Below are positions 9,477 through 17,563 of a stretch of DNA of 48,789 nucleotides, in pieces; the stretch's first letter is position 1; every line of letters starts with the position of its first letter. Made by a program: the position numbers and the translations under genes. This stretch comes from Nostoc punctiforme NIES-2108 (GTDB taxonomy: Bacteria > Cyanobacteriota > Cyanobacteriia > Cyanobacteriales > Nostocaceae), in assembly GCA_003326195.1 (NCBI GenBank), contig LXQE01000163.1, positions 42,860 to 91,648 on the forward strand. The letters are read 5' to 3'. Under the pieces are notes generated by a model, which did no database searches, was not told the DNA's origin, and saw nothing but the letters and a program-made list of their open reading frames with translations.

Positions 9477-9512
9477 TTTTGGATAATGATAGTGAATATT
9501 CATCATCCAAAA
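9477..9512 (+). terminator. Imperfect hairpin after the membrane gene
   Basis: TTTTGGAT (9477-9484) pairs with ATCCAAAA (9505-9512) with an inner palindrome TGAATATTCA; A/T-rich sequence follows. It lies 31 bp after the stop of the preceding gene. Confidence 0.4.
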
Positions 9513-9577
9513 TTTAAAAAAATTATTTAAAAAGGAAAGGCTATAGTAAAGCTTACATAACTTCAGGAGTACTCACG

Positions 9578-9856
9578 GTGAATCAGATCCAACTGACTTT
9601 AACTATTGGTTACTTATTAATGACATGCTATTTTTTAACTAATTGGTTAATATTTTCCCTATATCATCCTGCTTCCAATCCAGAAGATAAATTTTTATCG
9701 GTTGTGATGTTTGTGGTGACAACTATCTTCTGGCCTCTGATGATTCCGATATCTTGTTTAGAAATGGTTCAACAAAAGCGAATAGACTTTAGTAAAATGA
9801 TTCCTGTTCTCTTAGCAATATTTGTATTTAGTATTTCATATTATTTAACCGAATAA
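9578..9856 (+). CDS. Small three-helix membrane protein
   Basis: 92 residues starting with GTG at 9578, preceded at 9563-9567 by AGGAG, which fixes the start. Hydrophobic segments lie at about 5-27, 40-60 and 72-88, with short polar loops and a QQKR stretch before the last. No domain recognised. Role unknown. Confidence 0.65.
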   Translation: MNQIQLTLTIGYLLMTCYFLTNWLIFSLYHPASNPEDKFLSVVMFVVTTIFWPLMIPISCLEMVQQKRIDFSKMIPVLLAIFVFSISYYLTE

Positions 9857-9892
9857 TTAATAATTCCTCCTCGTCAATTACATAGATATTAA

Positions 9893-10508
9893 ATGCTTGC
9901 TGTGTATTTAGGTATACGCGGCAAATTACCCAAATTAGAACAACTGCGCTCTGCTTCTGGAAAATTATTAGCGATCGCTACAATATTCTTAGGGATTAAT
10001 TACTTTTCGTTTACCAAGGTTTAGCATTAACATCGCCTGCTAACGCTGAAGTTCTCATTCAATTATCTACCCTTTTATTAGGTTTTGGAGGGTTAGTAAT
10101 TTTTAAATAACTATTTATGCTTTGGCACAAAAGCAGTTATTACAATCTTTATCTTCCACCAGCATCATGTTGATAATTTATGAGGGCTGTGCTTTATTAT
10201 TCACTCCTCTAGCAAAAGTTAAATCACTTTTTATACTTGATACTTTCCATTTAGGAATGTTGATTTTTTGTGCCTTGAATACCTTAATCGCTTACGGTGC
10301 TTTTTCTGAATCATTACAACATTGGGAAGCATCACGAGTAAGTGCAGTAATAGCTTTAGCTCCCATTGTGACATTAATAGCAGTCGCGGTTGTATCAGTT
10401 ATTGCACCTGATTGGATACCAACAGAACACTTCACCCTCATAGCAATATTTGGAGCGGGTTTAGTAGTTACAGGTTCAGTAGCGATCGCCTTGGGAAAAG
10501 CTGATTAA
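9893..10508 (+). pseudogene. Broken EamA/DMT-type transporter
   Basis: Three pieces of one EamA (drug/metabolite transporter) protein lie in different frames. Piece one starts at 9893 (LGIRGKLPKLEQLRSASGKL) and stops at TAG near 10022. Piece two, shifted in frame from about 10008, reads VYQGLALTSPANAEVLIQL and stops at TAA near 10108. Piece three (IYALAQKQLLQSLSS onward) runs to 10508 and holds the C-terminal membrane helices, including SRVSAVIALAPIVTLIAV. Between pieces two and three roughly 40 residues of the family are missing, and the N-terminal helix is also missing or shortened. Frameshift plus internal deletion makes a functional ten-helix transporter impossible, although piece three is still a 128-residue open frame. 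Confidence 0.8.
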
Positions 10509-10732
10509 TTGCAATGTTTTTCAGGATTTTTACTGGATTTTTCATCTAGTGAAATTGTGCAATATTCAAAGCTACAACATAAATACTGAGGCAGACTATT
10601 TTTTATTTGTTATGATTTAATAGTGAAGGCAAACTACTGAAGTCATCTGGATACTTTACCCATCTGCGTGACTTTGTAGGATTTGATTGTTGACTTTATA
10701 GCCGAAATATCCTTGCAAAAGAATTCAAAAAT

Positions 10733-10911
10733 CAGAATTCAGGAGTCAGAATACATTACTAGGGAATTGGGAATCACTACTTTTTTTGACTACTAAATCT
10801 CAAATTTGGTGGAAATTTTAAACCCATTTATACCTATTATTTTCAGCCAGCTACATTCGCAAGTCATACATTAATTCATTGTGAATTATAAATCCTGACT
10901 CCTAAATTCTG
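10733..10911. repeat. Inverted-repeat-ended interspersed element, copy A
   Basis: A 20-bp arm at 10733-10752 is matched in inverse orientation by 10892-10911 with 18 of 20 bases agreeing (core CAGAATTCAGGAGTCAG). The same arm sequence recurs at 20.2 kb and 40.9 kb. The rest of the 10509-11016 gap shows no gene. Confidence 0.65.
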
Positions 10912-11016
10912 TTTTGATAAAATTGAGGCTAATAACTTTAAGTAAACTAAGCAGGGCGCCCGAATAACTACCAAAGCCAACACCTGATAAAACCAGACCA
11001 CCGAAACAGTTGAGCG

Positions 11017-12726
11017 ATGAATAGTTTGTTTGGTAATTGGGCCAGCACCCTCAGAAAAAATTCTTTATTGCTGGTTCTTTCAATGGTGCTGCCAACATTT
11101 GGAGTTAGTAATTCTGTCTTGGCAGCAGAGCGGATTTATGCATCTTATTCAGCTTTGGAGCTTTCAATTTCAGTCACAACTTTAGAGAACTACGCCAAAA
11201 CAGGTGTAATTAACGAAGACTTAGCAGCCTATCAGCGATATTTGCCTCTAGAACAGCTTCAAGAATTGCGGCGGATTTTGCTTAATCGTGTGAAAGTTAG
11301 TCCAGTAGTAGTTTCGCAACTTCTCTACACACCACAAGGAGAATTTTTACTGCATCGATTGGCGCAAGTGATTAAAACCAGTCAACCAGAACCAGGATTT
11401 GGTGCTTTGCGTTCGGCGCTAATTTTAGCCTCTGGTGAATCGGGAGGCTTGACACTTTTAAATGTGTTGCGTAAATATCCCACCAGCAGCATTCGCCTTG
11501 ATGTCGCCGAGACTTTGGAAATAGCTACGGAATTGGAGAAACTTGTTAACCAAACCCATCAGGCGATCGCAGCTGTTTCCCAAAGGTCTAAAATAGAAGC
11601 TGAGAGCATTTCCCCACCAAATTTCTCGCAATTGCCCGATTTAAAGGTTCCGGGAAAATTTAAGTCGCAAAAATACATCCTGAAGTTTTTTGACTCAACC
11701 CGCAATCGCCTTTTATTGACTGATGTTTACATTCCCAATGTCCAGAAGACTGCACCGATAATTGTAATTTCTCACGGTTTGGGTTTAGACAGCAGTAACT
11801 TTCAATATTTAGCCACTCATCTAGCTTCTTACGGATTTGCTGTCGTTGTTCCCAATCACCCTGGTAGTGATGCGAAACAATTGCGTTCTCTGCTAAATGG
11901 ACGCGCTATTGAAGTAGCAGAACCAAGTGAATTTCAAGACCGACCAATGGACATAACATATATACTGAATCAATTGCAAAAAGGTAATCAATCTGATTCA
12001 CGGTTTAAAGGTCGCTTAAATCTGCAACAAGTTGGAGTATTTGGTCAATCTTTGGGAGGCTACACAGCCTTGGCGCTGGCAGGCGCTAAAATCAACTTTG
12101 AGCAGCTAAAACAAGACTGTCTACCAGCAGCACTACAAAATACCTGGAATATGTCTTTACTGCTCCAGTGTCGCGCTTTAGAATTGAACATCAGCAAGTC
12201 TGGCAAAGATTATAACCTGCGGGATGAGAGAGTGAAAGCTGCGATCGCAGTTAATCCCATTACTAGTTCTATTTTCGGTAAAGCTGGTTTAAGTCAAATT
12301 AAAACTCCAGTAATGATTGTCAGTAGTAGTGATGATACAGTTGCACCAGCTTTATCTGAGCAAATTTTACCTTTTTCCTGGTTGGCAAATTCCCAAAAGT
12401 ATCTCGTCATGCTTGTTGGTGGTACACACTTTTCCACCATTGGCAATGCAAACCCTGCAAATCAACAAGTAGCATTACCTGCTGATATGATTGGCGATGC
12501 TTCTCAAGCACGTCGTTACATGAATGTTTTAAGTTTACCTTTCTTCCAAACATACATTGCAGGCAAGCCGCAATACACACCATATCTGAACGCCGCTTAC
12601 ACTCAAAGCATTTCTAGTAAGTCTCTTGGTTTGAGTCTCGTCAAGTCATTGAATACAGCAGAATTAGCACAATTATTGGATATTAAAGGAGCCAAACTCG
12701 TAAAAAAAAAGTTCCCAACACCATAG
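11017..12726 (+). CDS. DUF1400 alpha/beta hydrolase, secreted
   Basis: 569 residues. A signal peptide (about 16-37, ending near VLAAE) is followed by the DUF1400 helical domain (about 38-195), a cyanobacterial module found only in front of alpha/beta hydrolases. The hydrolase domain (about 215-500) shows ISHGLG as the oxyanion loop, S345 in GQSLGG as the nucleophile, Asp at SSSDD (439/440) and H471 in GGTHF. This architecture resembles bacterial platelet-activating-factor acetylhydrolase/lipase-like enzymes acting on esters in the periplasm; the natural substrate is unknown. An insertion of about 60 residues between the nucleophile and the Asp forms a lid. Confidence 0.85.
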   Translation: MNSLFGNWASTLRKNSLLLVLSMVLPTFGVSNSVLAAERIYASYSALELSISVTTLENYAKTGVINEDLAAYQRYLPLEQLQELRRILLNRVKVSPVVVSQLLYTPQGEFLLHRLAQVIKTSQPEPGFGALRSALILASGESGGLTLLNVLRKYPTSSIRLDVAETLEIATELEKLVNQTHQAIAAVSQRSKIEAESISPPNFSQLPDLKVPGKFKSQKYILKFFDSTRNRLLLTDVYIPNVQKTAPIIVISHGLGLDSSNFQYLATHLASYGFAVVVPNHPGSDAKQLRSLLNGRAIEVAEPSEFQDRPMDITYILNQLQKGNQSDSRFKGRLNLQQVGVFGQSLGGYTALALAGAKINFEQLKQDCLPAALQNTWNMSLLLQCRALELNISKSGKDYNLRDERVKAAIAVNPITSSIFGKAGLSQIKTPVMIVSSSDDTVAPALSEQILPFSWLANSQKYLVMLVGGTHFSTIGNANPANQQVALPADMIGDASQARRYMNVLSLPFFQTYIAGKPQYTPYLNAAYTQSISSKSLGLSLVKSLNTAELAQLLDIKGAKLVKKKFPTP

Positions 12727-12796
12727 TCAGCTTCGGATTTTGGATGTTGGATATTGGTGTTGCATTGCTGCATGTAATGATTTTTATTTGATTTGT

Positions 12797-12820
12797 ACAG
12801 ACGTAATCAATTACGTCTGT
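12797..12820. terminator. Perfect 11-bp hairpin, likely bidirectional terminator
   Basis: ACAGACGTAAT (12797-12807) and ATTACGTCTGT (12810-12820) form a perfect stem with a 2-nt spacer between convergent transcripts (hydrolase and MazEF). AAAATTTATT follows on the plus strand and A/T-rich DNA on the minus strand. Confidence 0.6.
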
Positions 12821-12837
12821 AAAATTTATTTGCGTCT

Positions 12838-13281
12838 TTATAAAATCAGAGGTTCAATTTTTGCTTGGACTTCTTCAATTAGCTCCTGTTCAACTTTCTC
12901 TACAAACAAAATCTTTCTAGCTTTCCAGTCTAGTGATTTGATCTGATCGGCTAGCACCACGCCACTGGTTATCATTCCGTCAGGAAGTGGAACCTCAAAG
13001 TTAAGACCTTTTTTTTGATTAGTAATTGGACAAATTAGAACTATAGAAGCCATTCGATTGTATTTTAATGGTGACATAACTAAAAAAGGACGATAGCCCA
13101 TCTGCTCACGCCCTTGAGGTTTTAGTTCAGCATTAAGGGTTTCAGCAATATCTTCTAATGACATTCCTGATGTTTTCAGGGCTAATACACGTCGGATAGA
13201 ATCAGCCGTAATTTGCTTTGTAGTTCCGCAGTCTAACTTGACAATATCACCTCTATCTGGAATGTATGGTTTAACTACCAA
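12838..13281 (-). CDS. mazF: PemK/MazF-type toxin with an internal insertion
   Basis: 147 residues, compared with about 110 for typical MazF. The MazF SH3-like core is clear: PDRGDIVKLDC (8-18), QMGYRPFLVMSP (60-71) with the conserved Arg, LICPITNQ with the conserved Thr, and GVVLADQIKSLDWKARK. MazF toxins are ribosome-independent mRNA endonucleases. Between the first strand and the GYRP motif lie about 37 extra residues (20-57) that read as two helices with a tight turn (RRVLALKTSGMSLEDIAETL), like a helix-turn-helix. Start is TTG at 13281, overlapping the last 7 bases of the antitoxin gene, which implies translational coupling. Terminated by the hairpin at 12797-12820. Confidence 0.88.
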   Translation of the reverse strand: MVVKPYIPDRGDIVKLDCGTTKQITADSIRRVLALKTSGMSLEDIAETLNAELKPQGREQMGYRPFLVMSPLKYNRMASIVLICPITNQKKGLNFEVPLPDGMITSGVVLADQIKSLDWKARKILFVEKVEQELIEEVQAKIEPLIL

Positions 13282-13517
13282 ACTTCATTCCCCACAGCAG
13301 ATCCAGTATCTATTTCAGAATGAAAATTATCTGGAGTCATACCTTCCAATAATTCATCAAGCGTATATTTTTTTCGCTGCTGCGGCGTGATGACAATACT
13401 ATTGCCTGAAATGCTGAAAGTTATGTCTGTCCCCTCTTTGACATTAACTTGTTCAGCCAAAGCTTTCGGAAGCCGAATAGCTAGACTGTTCCCCCACTTC
13501 GCAACAACTGTAGTCAT
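13275..13517 (-). CDS. mazE: MazE-type antitoxin (AbrB fold)
   Basis: 80 residues. The N-terminal half is the SpoVT/AbrB DNA-binding fold (VAKWGNSLAIRLPKALAEQV) typical of MazE, and the C-terminal half (TLDELLEGMTPDNFHSEID) is the acidic, flexible tail that neutralises MazF. It precedes and overlaps the toxin gene, the usual order. Autorepression at the upstream region is expected of the family; no operator was picked out in the 13518-13686 gap. Confidence 0.88.
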   Translation of the reverse strand: MTTVVAKWGNSLAIRLPKALAEQVNVKEGTDITFSISGNSIVITPQQRKKYTLDELLEGMTPDNFHSEIDTGSAVGNEVW

Positions 13518-13686
13518 AACTAGCTCAAAATAAATGCTTTCTTAGAGAATTTCACACCCAAACATAAAACTTTTGGAGCTTGACGCACCTAATTTTTGAC
13601 TATTTTAAGTATCTACTTTGAATATACCATAATTTGTATTTTCGCTATGTTACGGCTTCCATAACGTACCGAAAACCATCTTCTAA

Positions 13687-13995
13687 TTATTCTCCGGCGA
13701 GTTCCCGCGCAATATCCATGTTTGCTGCCAGTACACGCACGATTTCAACGGGGTTTTCACCTCTGTATATTAGGAAATATCGGGGCTGCACCAACCAGAA
13801 ACGGACGGGAAGCGGGGTCAGGTCGTAACGGTACTGTCCTATTTTGGGGTTGTCTGTCAGTAATTCACAGGCACAAAGAAGCTTGTCTAGCGTCCGTTCG
13901 GCGGCATCCGAATTATCTCGCGCGATATAGGCATAAATTCCCGCGAGGTCGTTTTCAGCTTGCGGGGAGAGAATATAAAGTTTTGGGTTCGTCAC
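13687..13995 (-). CDS. parE: ParE/RelE-family toxin
   Basis: 102 residues with the ParE layout: LSPQAENDLAGIYAYIA N-terminal helices, PKIGQYRYDL, then the strands VRFWLVQPRYFLIYRGE and a C-terminal IVRVLAANMD. ParE members poison gyrase, while RelE members cut mRNA; the long helical N-terminus and lack of a clear RelE catalytic set favour ParE. Start is GTG at 13995, overlapping the antitoxin stop by four bases (GTGA). Confidence 0.88.
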   Translation of the reverse strand: MTNPKLYILSPQAENDLAGIYAYIARDNSDAAERTLDKLLCACELLTDNPKIGQYRYDLTPLPVRFWLVQPRYFLIYRGENPVEIVRVLAANMDIARELAGE

Positions 13996-14258
13996 AACGA
14001 TTTTTTGATCAATTGTTGTGCTTTATTGCGGATGCGCTCTCGCGCACCTTCTTGGGGAAGACCTTGTGCATTATCAAGCTCCGAAAGACCGATAGCGATT
14101 TGCTCATTGAGCCACAATTTATACTCTTCGGAATGGTCGTTAAAGCGTTTCAAAAGACGCAACCCCTCCCGAATCACCTCGCTTTGAGAATGGTACAAGC
14201 CGGACTCAACCTGCATTTGGACGAAGGCTTCCAACTCAGGAGTAAGGGAAATATTCAT
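13992..14258 (-). CDS. parD: ParD-type antitoxin
   Basis: 88 residues. The ribbon-helix-helix start (MNISLTPELEAFVQMQVESG, then YHSQSEVIREGLRLLKR) is the CC2985/ParD family signature, and the C-terminal helix would wrap the toxin. Overlaps the toxin gene by 4 bp, the usual operon arrangement. The inverted repeat at 14293-14311 is a candidate operator. Confidence 0.88.
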   Translation of the reverse strand: MNISLTPELEAFVQMQVESGLYHSQSEVIREGLRLLKRFNDHSEEYKLWLNEQIAIGLSELDNAQGLPQEGARERIRNKAQQLIKKSL

Positions 14259-14292
14259 GTATCTATTTCTTTATAACAAGAATAGACATTAT

Positions 14293-14311
14293 AATAACAG
14301 TTTTTGTTATT
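14293..14311. promoter_or_regulatory. Inverted repeat upstream of parD
   Basis: AATAACA and TGTTATT are separated by 5 bp, 35 bp upstream of the parD start. On the minus strand a TATAAT hexamer overlaps this site, so a ParD-ParE complex bound here would block the promoter. Inferred from position and symmetry only. Confidence 0.35.
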
Positions 14312-14463
14312 GCTTGCCAGTGAAAACTTTCGCAAATATCTACGTAAAAACCGTAATAAGTAGAGTTGATATGCGATCGCACTCATACTTCTCGGCATAT
14401 ACTTTAAAGAAATATGACATTTAATTGCGTTATTGTAAAAATCAGCTTTACATAAGTTCAGTT

Positions 14464-16758
14464 ATGAGCCAGCCGGAATATACTACAGCCCAAGCTACTG
14501 CCCTGACTAACCACGATCGCAAACCAATTCATATACCTGGCTCTATTCAACCTCATGGCGTTCTACTGGCACTCAGTACTCAGCTAGAGATACTGCAAGT
14601 TAGCAACAATACTCAAGTATATTTGGGCAAAGAGCCAGAAGATTTACTCGGTCGGCCCTTGAGCTATTTAATTGACCCTCGGCAAGTGGAAATTGTCAAG
14701 CAGTGCTTAGGAAAAAAAATTGGCACTGCTAATGCTTTCAAAGTATTAATAAATACTTTAAATTGTGAAAGATACTTTGATGCTATTGCTCATCGTACAG
14801 AAGAGGCTGTGATTCTGGAGCTAGAACCAACTGACTCTGAATCTGAGGTGAGTTTCTTAAGCTTTCATGCTTTGGCGGGTGAAGCGATCGCTAAGATGCA
14901 AAGGACATCCAATCTGGTAGAATTTTTGCATTTGGTGGCTGAAGAAGTCCAAAAAATCATCGGTTTTGATCGGGTGATGGTCTATCAATTTGACGAGTCA
15001 GAAGCGGGTTCTGTTGTTGCAGAAGTTAAACGGGAAGATTTATCACCTTATTTAGGACTCCACTATCCGGCTACAGATATTCCAGCGCAGGCTAGGGAGT
15101 TATACACGCGCTGCTTTCTCCGATTTCTCCCCGATTTAACTGCCGAACCGATCAAACTAATTCCAACGGAAAATCCGACAACACATCAACATCTTAACTT
15201 AAGCTACTGTCTGCTACGGAGTTTTGATCGGTGTTGTACTGAATATCATCAAAATATGGGGGTGAAGGCTCTTTTGGTGATTTCAATTATTCAAGAGCAG
15301 AAGCTTTGGGGATTAATATCCTGTCACCATCAAACACCAAAGTATGTTTCTTACGAAGTCCTCAAGATGTGCGAATTTTTGGGACAGATTGTTTCTTCAG
15401 AGTTAGCGCACAAAATTAGTTACTCAGAATGGGATTATAAAGTAAAACTCAAATCGCTACAGTCTGAGTTTTTAGAATCTATTTCCCAAGCAGACAATTT
15501 TATCGATGCCCTAATCAAACCGGAAATTCGCTTGCTCGATCTTGTGAGTGCTTCAGGAGCGGCGGTTTGTCTGGATAATGAAATTACCCTTGTGGGAACA
15601 ACACCGAATATTTATGAAGTTCAGGCACTCATTGAATGGGCGGATACCCAAGTTAGTGACAACCTGTTTTCTACCGATTCTCTGCCGAAGCTTAACTCAG
15701 AGGCGCTGATATTTAAAGATACTGCTAGTGGCTTGTTGCTGCTGCGAATTTCTAAAGTCCGGCGCTATTACATCCTTTGGTTTCGCCCTGAAGTTATCCA
15801 AACGGTACACTGGGCAGGAAATCCACAAGAATCCATACAAGCACAGGCAGACGGTAGCTATACCCTGTCTCCCCGAAAATCCTTTGAACAATGGCAAGAA
15901 ACGGTTAGATTAACTTCTCTACCCTGGAAACCTTGTGAACTTGACAGTGCGATCGCGTTGAGGAATGCGATCGTTGGTATTGTACTCTCGAAAGCGGATG
16001 AATTAGCTAAAATCAACCTGGAGTTAGAGCGCAGCAACCAAGAACTAGCGTCCTTTGCCTACGCCGCTTCCCACGACCTCAAGGAACCTTTGCGAGGCAT
16101 TTATAACTTCTCAACAGTGTTGCTAGAAGACTATGCCCAAGTATTAGATGATGAGGGAATTGAGTGCTTGCAAACAGTAGTATCCTTGTCTGTACGCATG
16201 GAAACTCTGATTAATGCTCTCTTGCGGCTCTCGCAGTTAGGACAAGCCCAACTGCGCTTGCAAGCAACTGACCTCAACGAATTACTCAACCAAGTAATAG
16301 ACGTTTTTCGTGCGAGTCGCCAAGACTCTGGGCTTGTGGATATCCGCATTCCTCGGCCTTTACCAACAGTTTTGTGCGATCGAGTGCTGGTTAATGAAGT
16401 CTTCAGTAATCTGCTTGGTAATGCGTTCAAATACAACGATAAGGCGGAGCAATGGGTTGAGATTGGCTACTTTTCTCAAGAAGCAGGGGTACAAGGGGAC
16501 AAAGAGAATAACCAATGCCCAATCCCCAATCCCCAATGCCCAATATTTTATATCCGAGATAACGGTATTGGAATTCCACACCATCACCTAGAAACTATCT
16601 TTAGATTATTTAAGCGGCTCCACTCCCAGGAAAAATACGGTGGAGGAGCCGGTGCAGGATTAGCTATTGTTAAGAAGATTGTTGAGCTTCATAACGGTAA
16701 AATTTGGGTGAAATCTACTGTAGGCGTTGGCTCAATGTTCTATTTTACGCTGGAATAG
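14464..16758 (+). CDS. Cph1-like phytochrome histidine kinase
   Basis: 764 residues from ATG 14464; an in-frame TTG at 14425 would add 13 residues. Order: PAS (about 10-120, HIPGSIQPHG), GAF (about 150-320), PHY (about 335-510) and kinase. The GAF has PATDIP with the key Asp (205) and a cysteine pair at 257-258 (RSFDRCCTEY); the first aligns with the bilin-binding Cys of Cph1, while the usual next His is Cys. The PHY tongue keeps WFRPE, WAG and PRKSF. H537 (SHDLKEP) is the phospho-acceptor; DNGIGIP and GAGAGLAI are the ATP-lid motifs. The cytoplasmic red/far-red sensor should pass phosphate to the regulator 52 bp downstream. About 20 repeat-derived residues (PIPNPQCPI type) sit between the N and G1 boxes of the ATPase domain. 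Confidence 0.92.
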   Translation: MSQPEYTTAQATALTNHDRKPIHIPGSIQPHGVLLALSTQLEILQVSNNTQVYLGKEPEDLLGRPLSYLIDPRQVEIVKQCLGKKIGTANAFKVLINTLNCERYFDAIAHRTEEAVILELEPTDSESEVSFLSFHALAGEAIAKMQRTSNLVEFLHLVAEEVQKIIGFDRVMVYQFDESEAGSVVAEVKREDLSPYLGLHYPATDIPAQARELYTRCFLRFLPDLTAEPIKLIPTENPTTHQHLNLSYCLLRSFDRCCTEYHQNMGVKALLVISIIQEQKLWGLISCHHQTPKYVSYEVLKMCEFLGQIVSSELAHKISYSEWDYKVKLKSLQSEFLESISQADNFIDALIKPEIRLLDLVSASGAAVCLDNEITLVGTTPNIYEVQALIEWADTQVSDNLFSTDSLPKLNSEALIFKDTASGLLLLRISKVRRYYILWFRPEVIQTVHWAGNPQESIQAQADGSYTLSPRKSFEQWQETVRLTSLPWKPCELDSAIALRNAIVGIVLSKADELAKINLELERSNQELASFAYAASHDLKEPLRGIYNFSTVLLEDYAQVLDDEGIECLQTVVSLSVRMETLINALLRLSQLGQAQLRLQATDLNELLNQVIDVFRASRQDSGLVDIRIPRPLPTVLCDRVLVNEVFSNLLGNAFKYNDKAEQWVEIGYFSQEAGVQGDKENNQCPIPNPQCPIFYIRDNGIGIPHHHLETIFRLFKRLHSQEKYGGGAGAGLAIVKKIVELHNGKIWVKSTVGVGSMFYFTLE
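16482..16547 (+). repeat. Repeat-derived in-frame insert in kinase ATPase domain
   Basis: Within the phytochrome gene, short CCCAATCCCCAATG-like units are repeated in tandem (16511-16544), preceded by a GGGGTACAAGGGGAC stretch. The frame stays open. This type of CCCAAT unit is a common intergenic repeat in Nostoc-type genomes. Confidence 0.65.
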
Positions 16759-16810
16759 TTTAAGATAGTGGCTAAATATGTATTTTTGTTAAGCTCTTTT
16801 AAGATCGCGA

Positions 16811-17284
16811 ATGACAAAAAAACTTCATGAACCGCTGCTCGTTGTTGAGGACAGCAATGAAGATTTTCGGATGCTGCAACGTCTGATGCGGCGTATGTCC
16901 GTCCAGAACCCCATACACCGTTGTACTAATGGAGATGAGGTTTTAGAGTTTCTCTATCAACTGGGGAACGATGCCTACCCTAAAGGCGAAGACCTACCTA
17001 ACTCAAAAGTAGTATTACGACCCTCTGTGATCTTGCTCGATCTGAATTTGCCAGGTATTGATGGGCGTGACATTTTAGATCGGCTCAAGCAAGACAAGAC
17101 TTTCAAGGGAATCCCCATCGTTGTTTTTACCACATCATCTAACCCCAAGGATATTGAATTGTGCTACCAAAAGGGCGCAAATGGATATCTGGTAAAACCG
17201 ATGGATGCTCTGGAACTAAAAAAGACGATCCAGGCATTCGTAGATTACTGGCTTGAAGCCAATACGCCGCCTGTGTTGGATTAA
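16811..17284 (+). CDS. Rcp1-like single-domain response regulator
   Basis: 157 residues, one receiver domain. Acidic pocket ED at 13-14, phospho-acceptor D77 (ILLDLNLPG), T/S in VFTTSS and Lys in YLVKPMD. The insertion before the phospho-Asp strand (QLGNDAYPKGEDLPNSKVVL) is characteristic of the Rcp1 family that pairs with cyanobacterial phytochromes. It directly follows the phytochrome gene, so it is the likely phosphotransfer partner. It has no output domain, so the signal must pass on by protein contact or relay, perhaps to the kinase at 17564. Confidence 0.92.
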   Translation: MTKKLHEPLLVVEDSNEDFRMLQRLMRRMSVQNPIHRCTNGDEVLEFLYQLGNDAYPKGEDLPNSKVVLRPSVILLDLNLPGIDGRDILDRLKQDKTFKGIPIVVFTTSSNPKDIELCYQKGANGYLVKPMDALELKKTIQAFVDYWLEANTPPVLD

Positions 17285-17563
17285 GTTGTTTATTTTTTGT
17301 TGATGTAGCAGTAGGGGAAAAAGGATAATAAAGGAGACGGCTCAGAGGAAACAGAGATATTTTCCTCTTTGAGTCACTGTATCTGTTTGTCTCTGTTAGA
17401 TTCCTTTTCCCCATTTTCCTGTTTTTGACTATTTGATGTTTCTTTAGGATTACTAAAGAATTTAGATTTTATTTACACTTATTTTATATTATTTTTAGAA
17501 TTATGCAAGAAAACACAATCTGGATAAAAGGGATCTATATGGCTCCCTGATCCTCATAACCTT

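Noticed and set aside
13722..14276. Plus-strand frame across parDE
   Set aside because: It is antisense to two well-supported toxin-antitoxin genes.
14425..14463. N-terminal extension of the phytochrome from TTG, with a Cys that could mimic the biliverdin-binding Cys
   Set aside because: The extension is not phytochrome-like, the ATG at 14464 gives the usual start, and the GAF domain already has the Cph1-type Cys.
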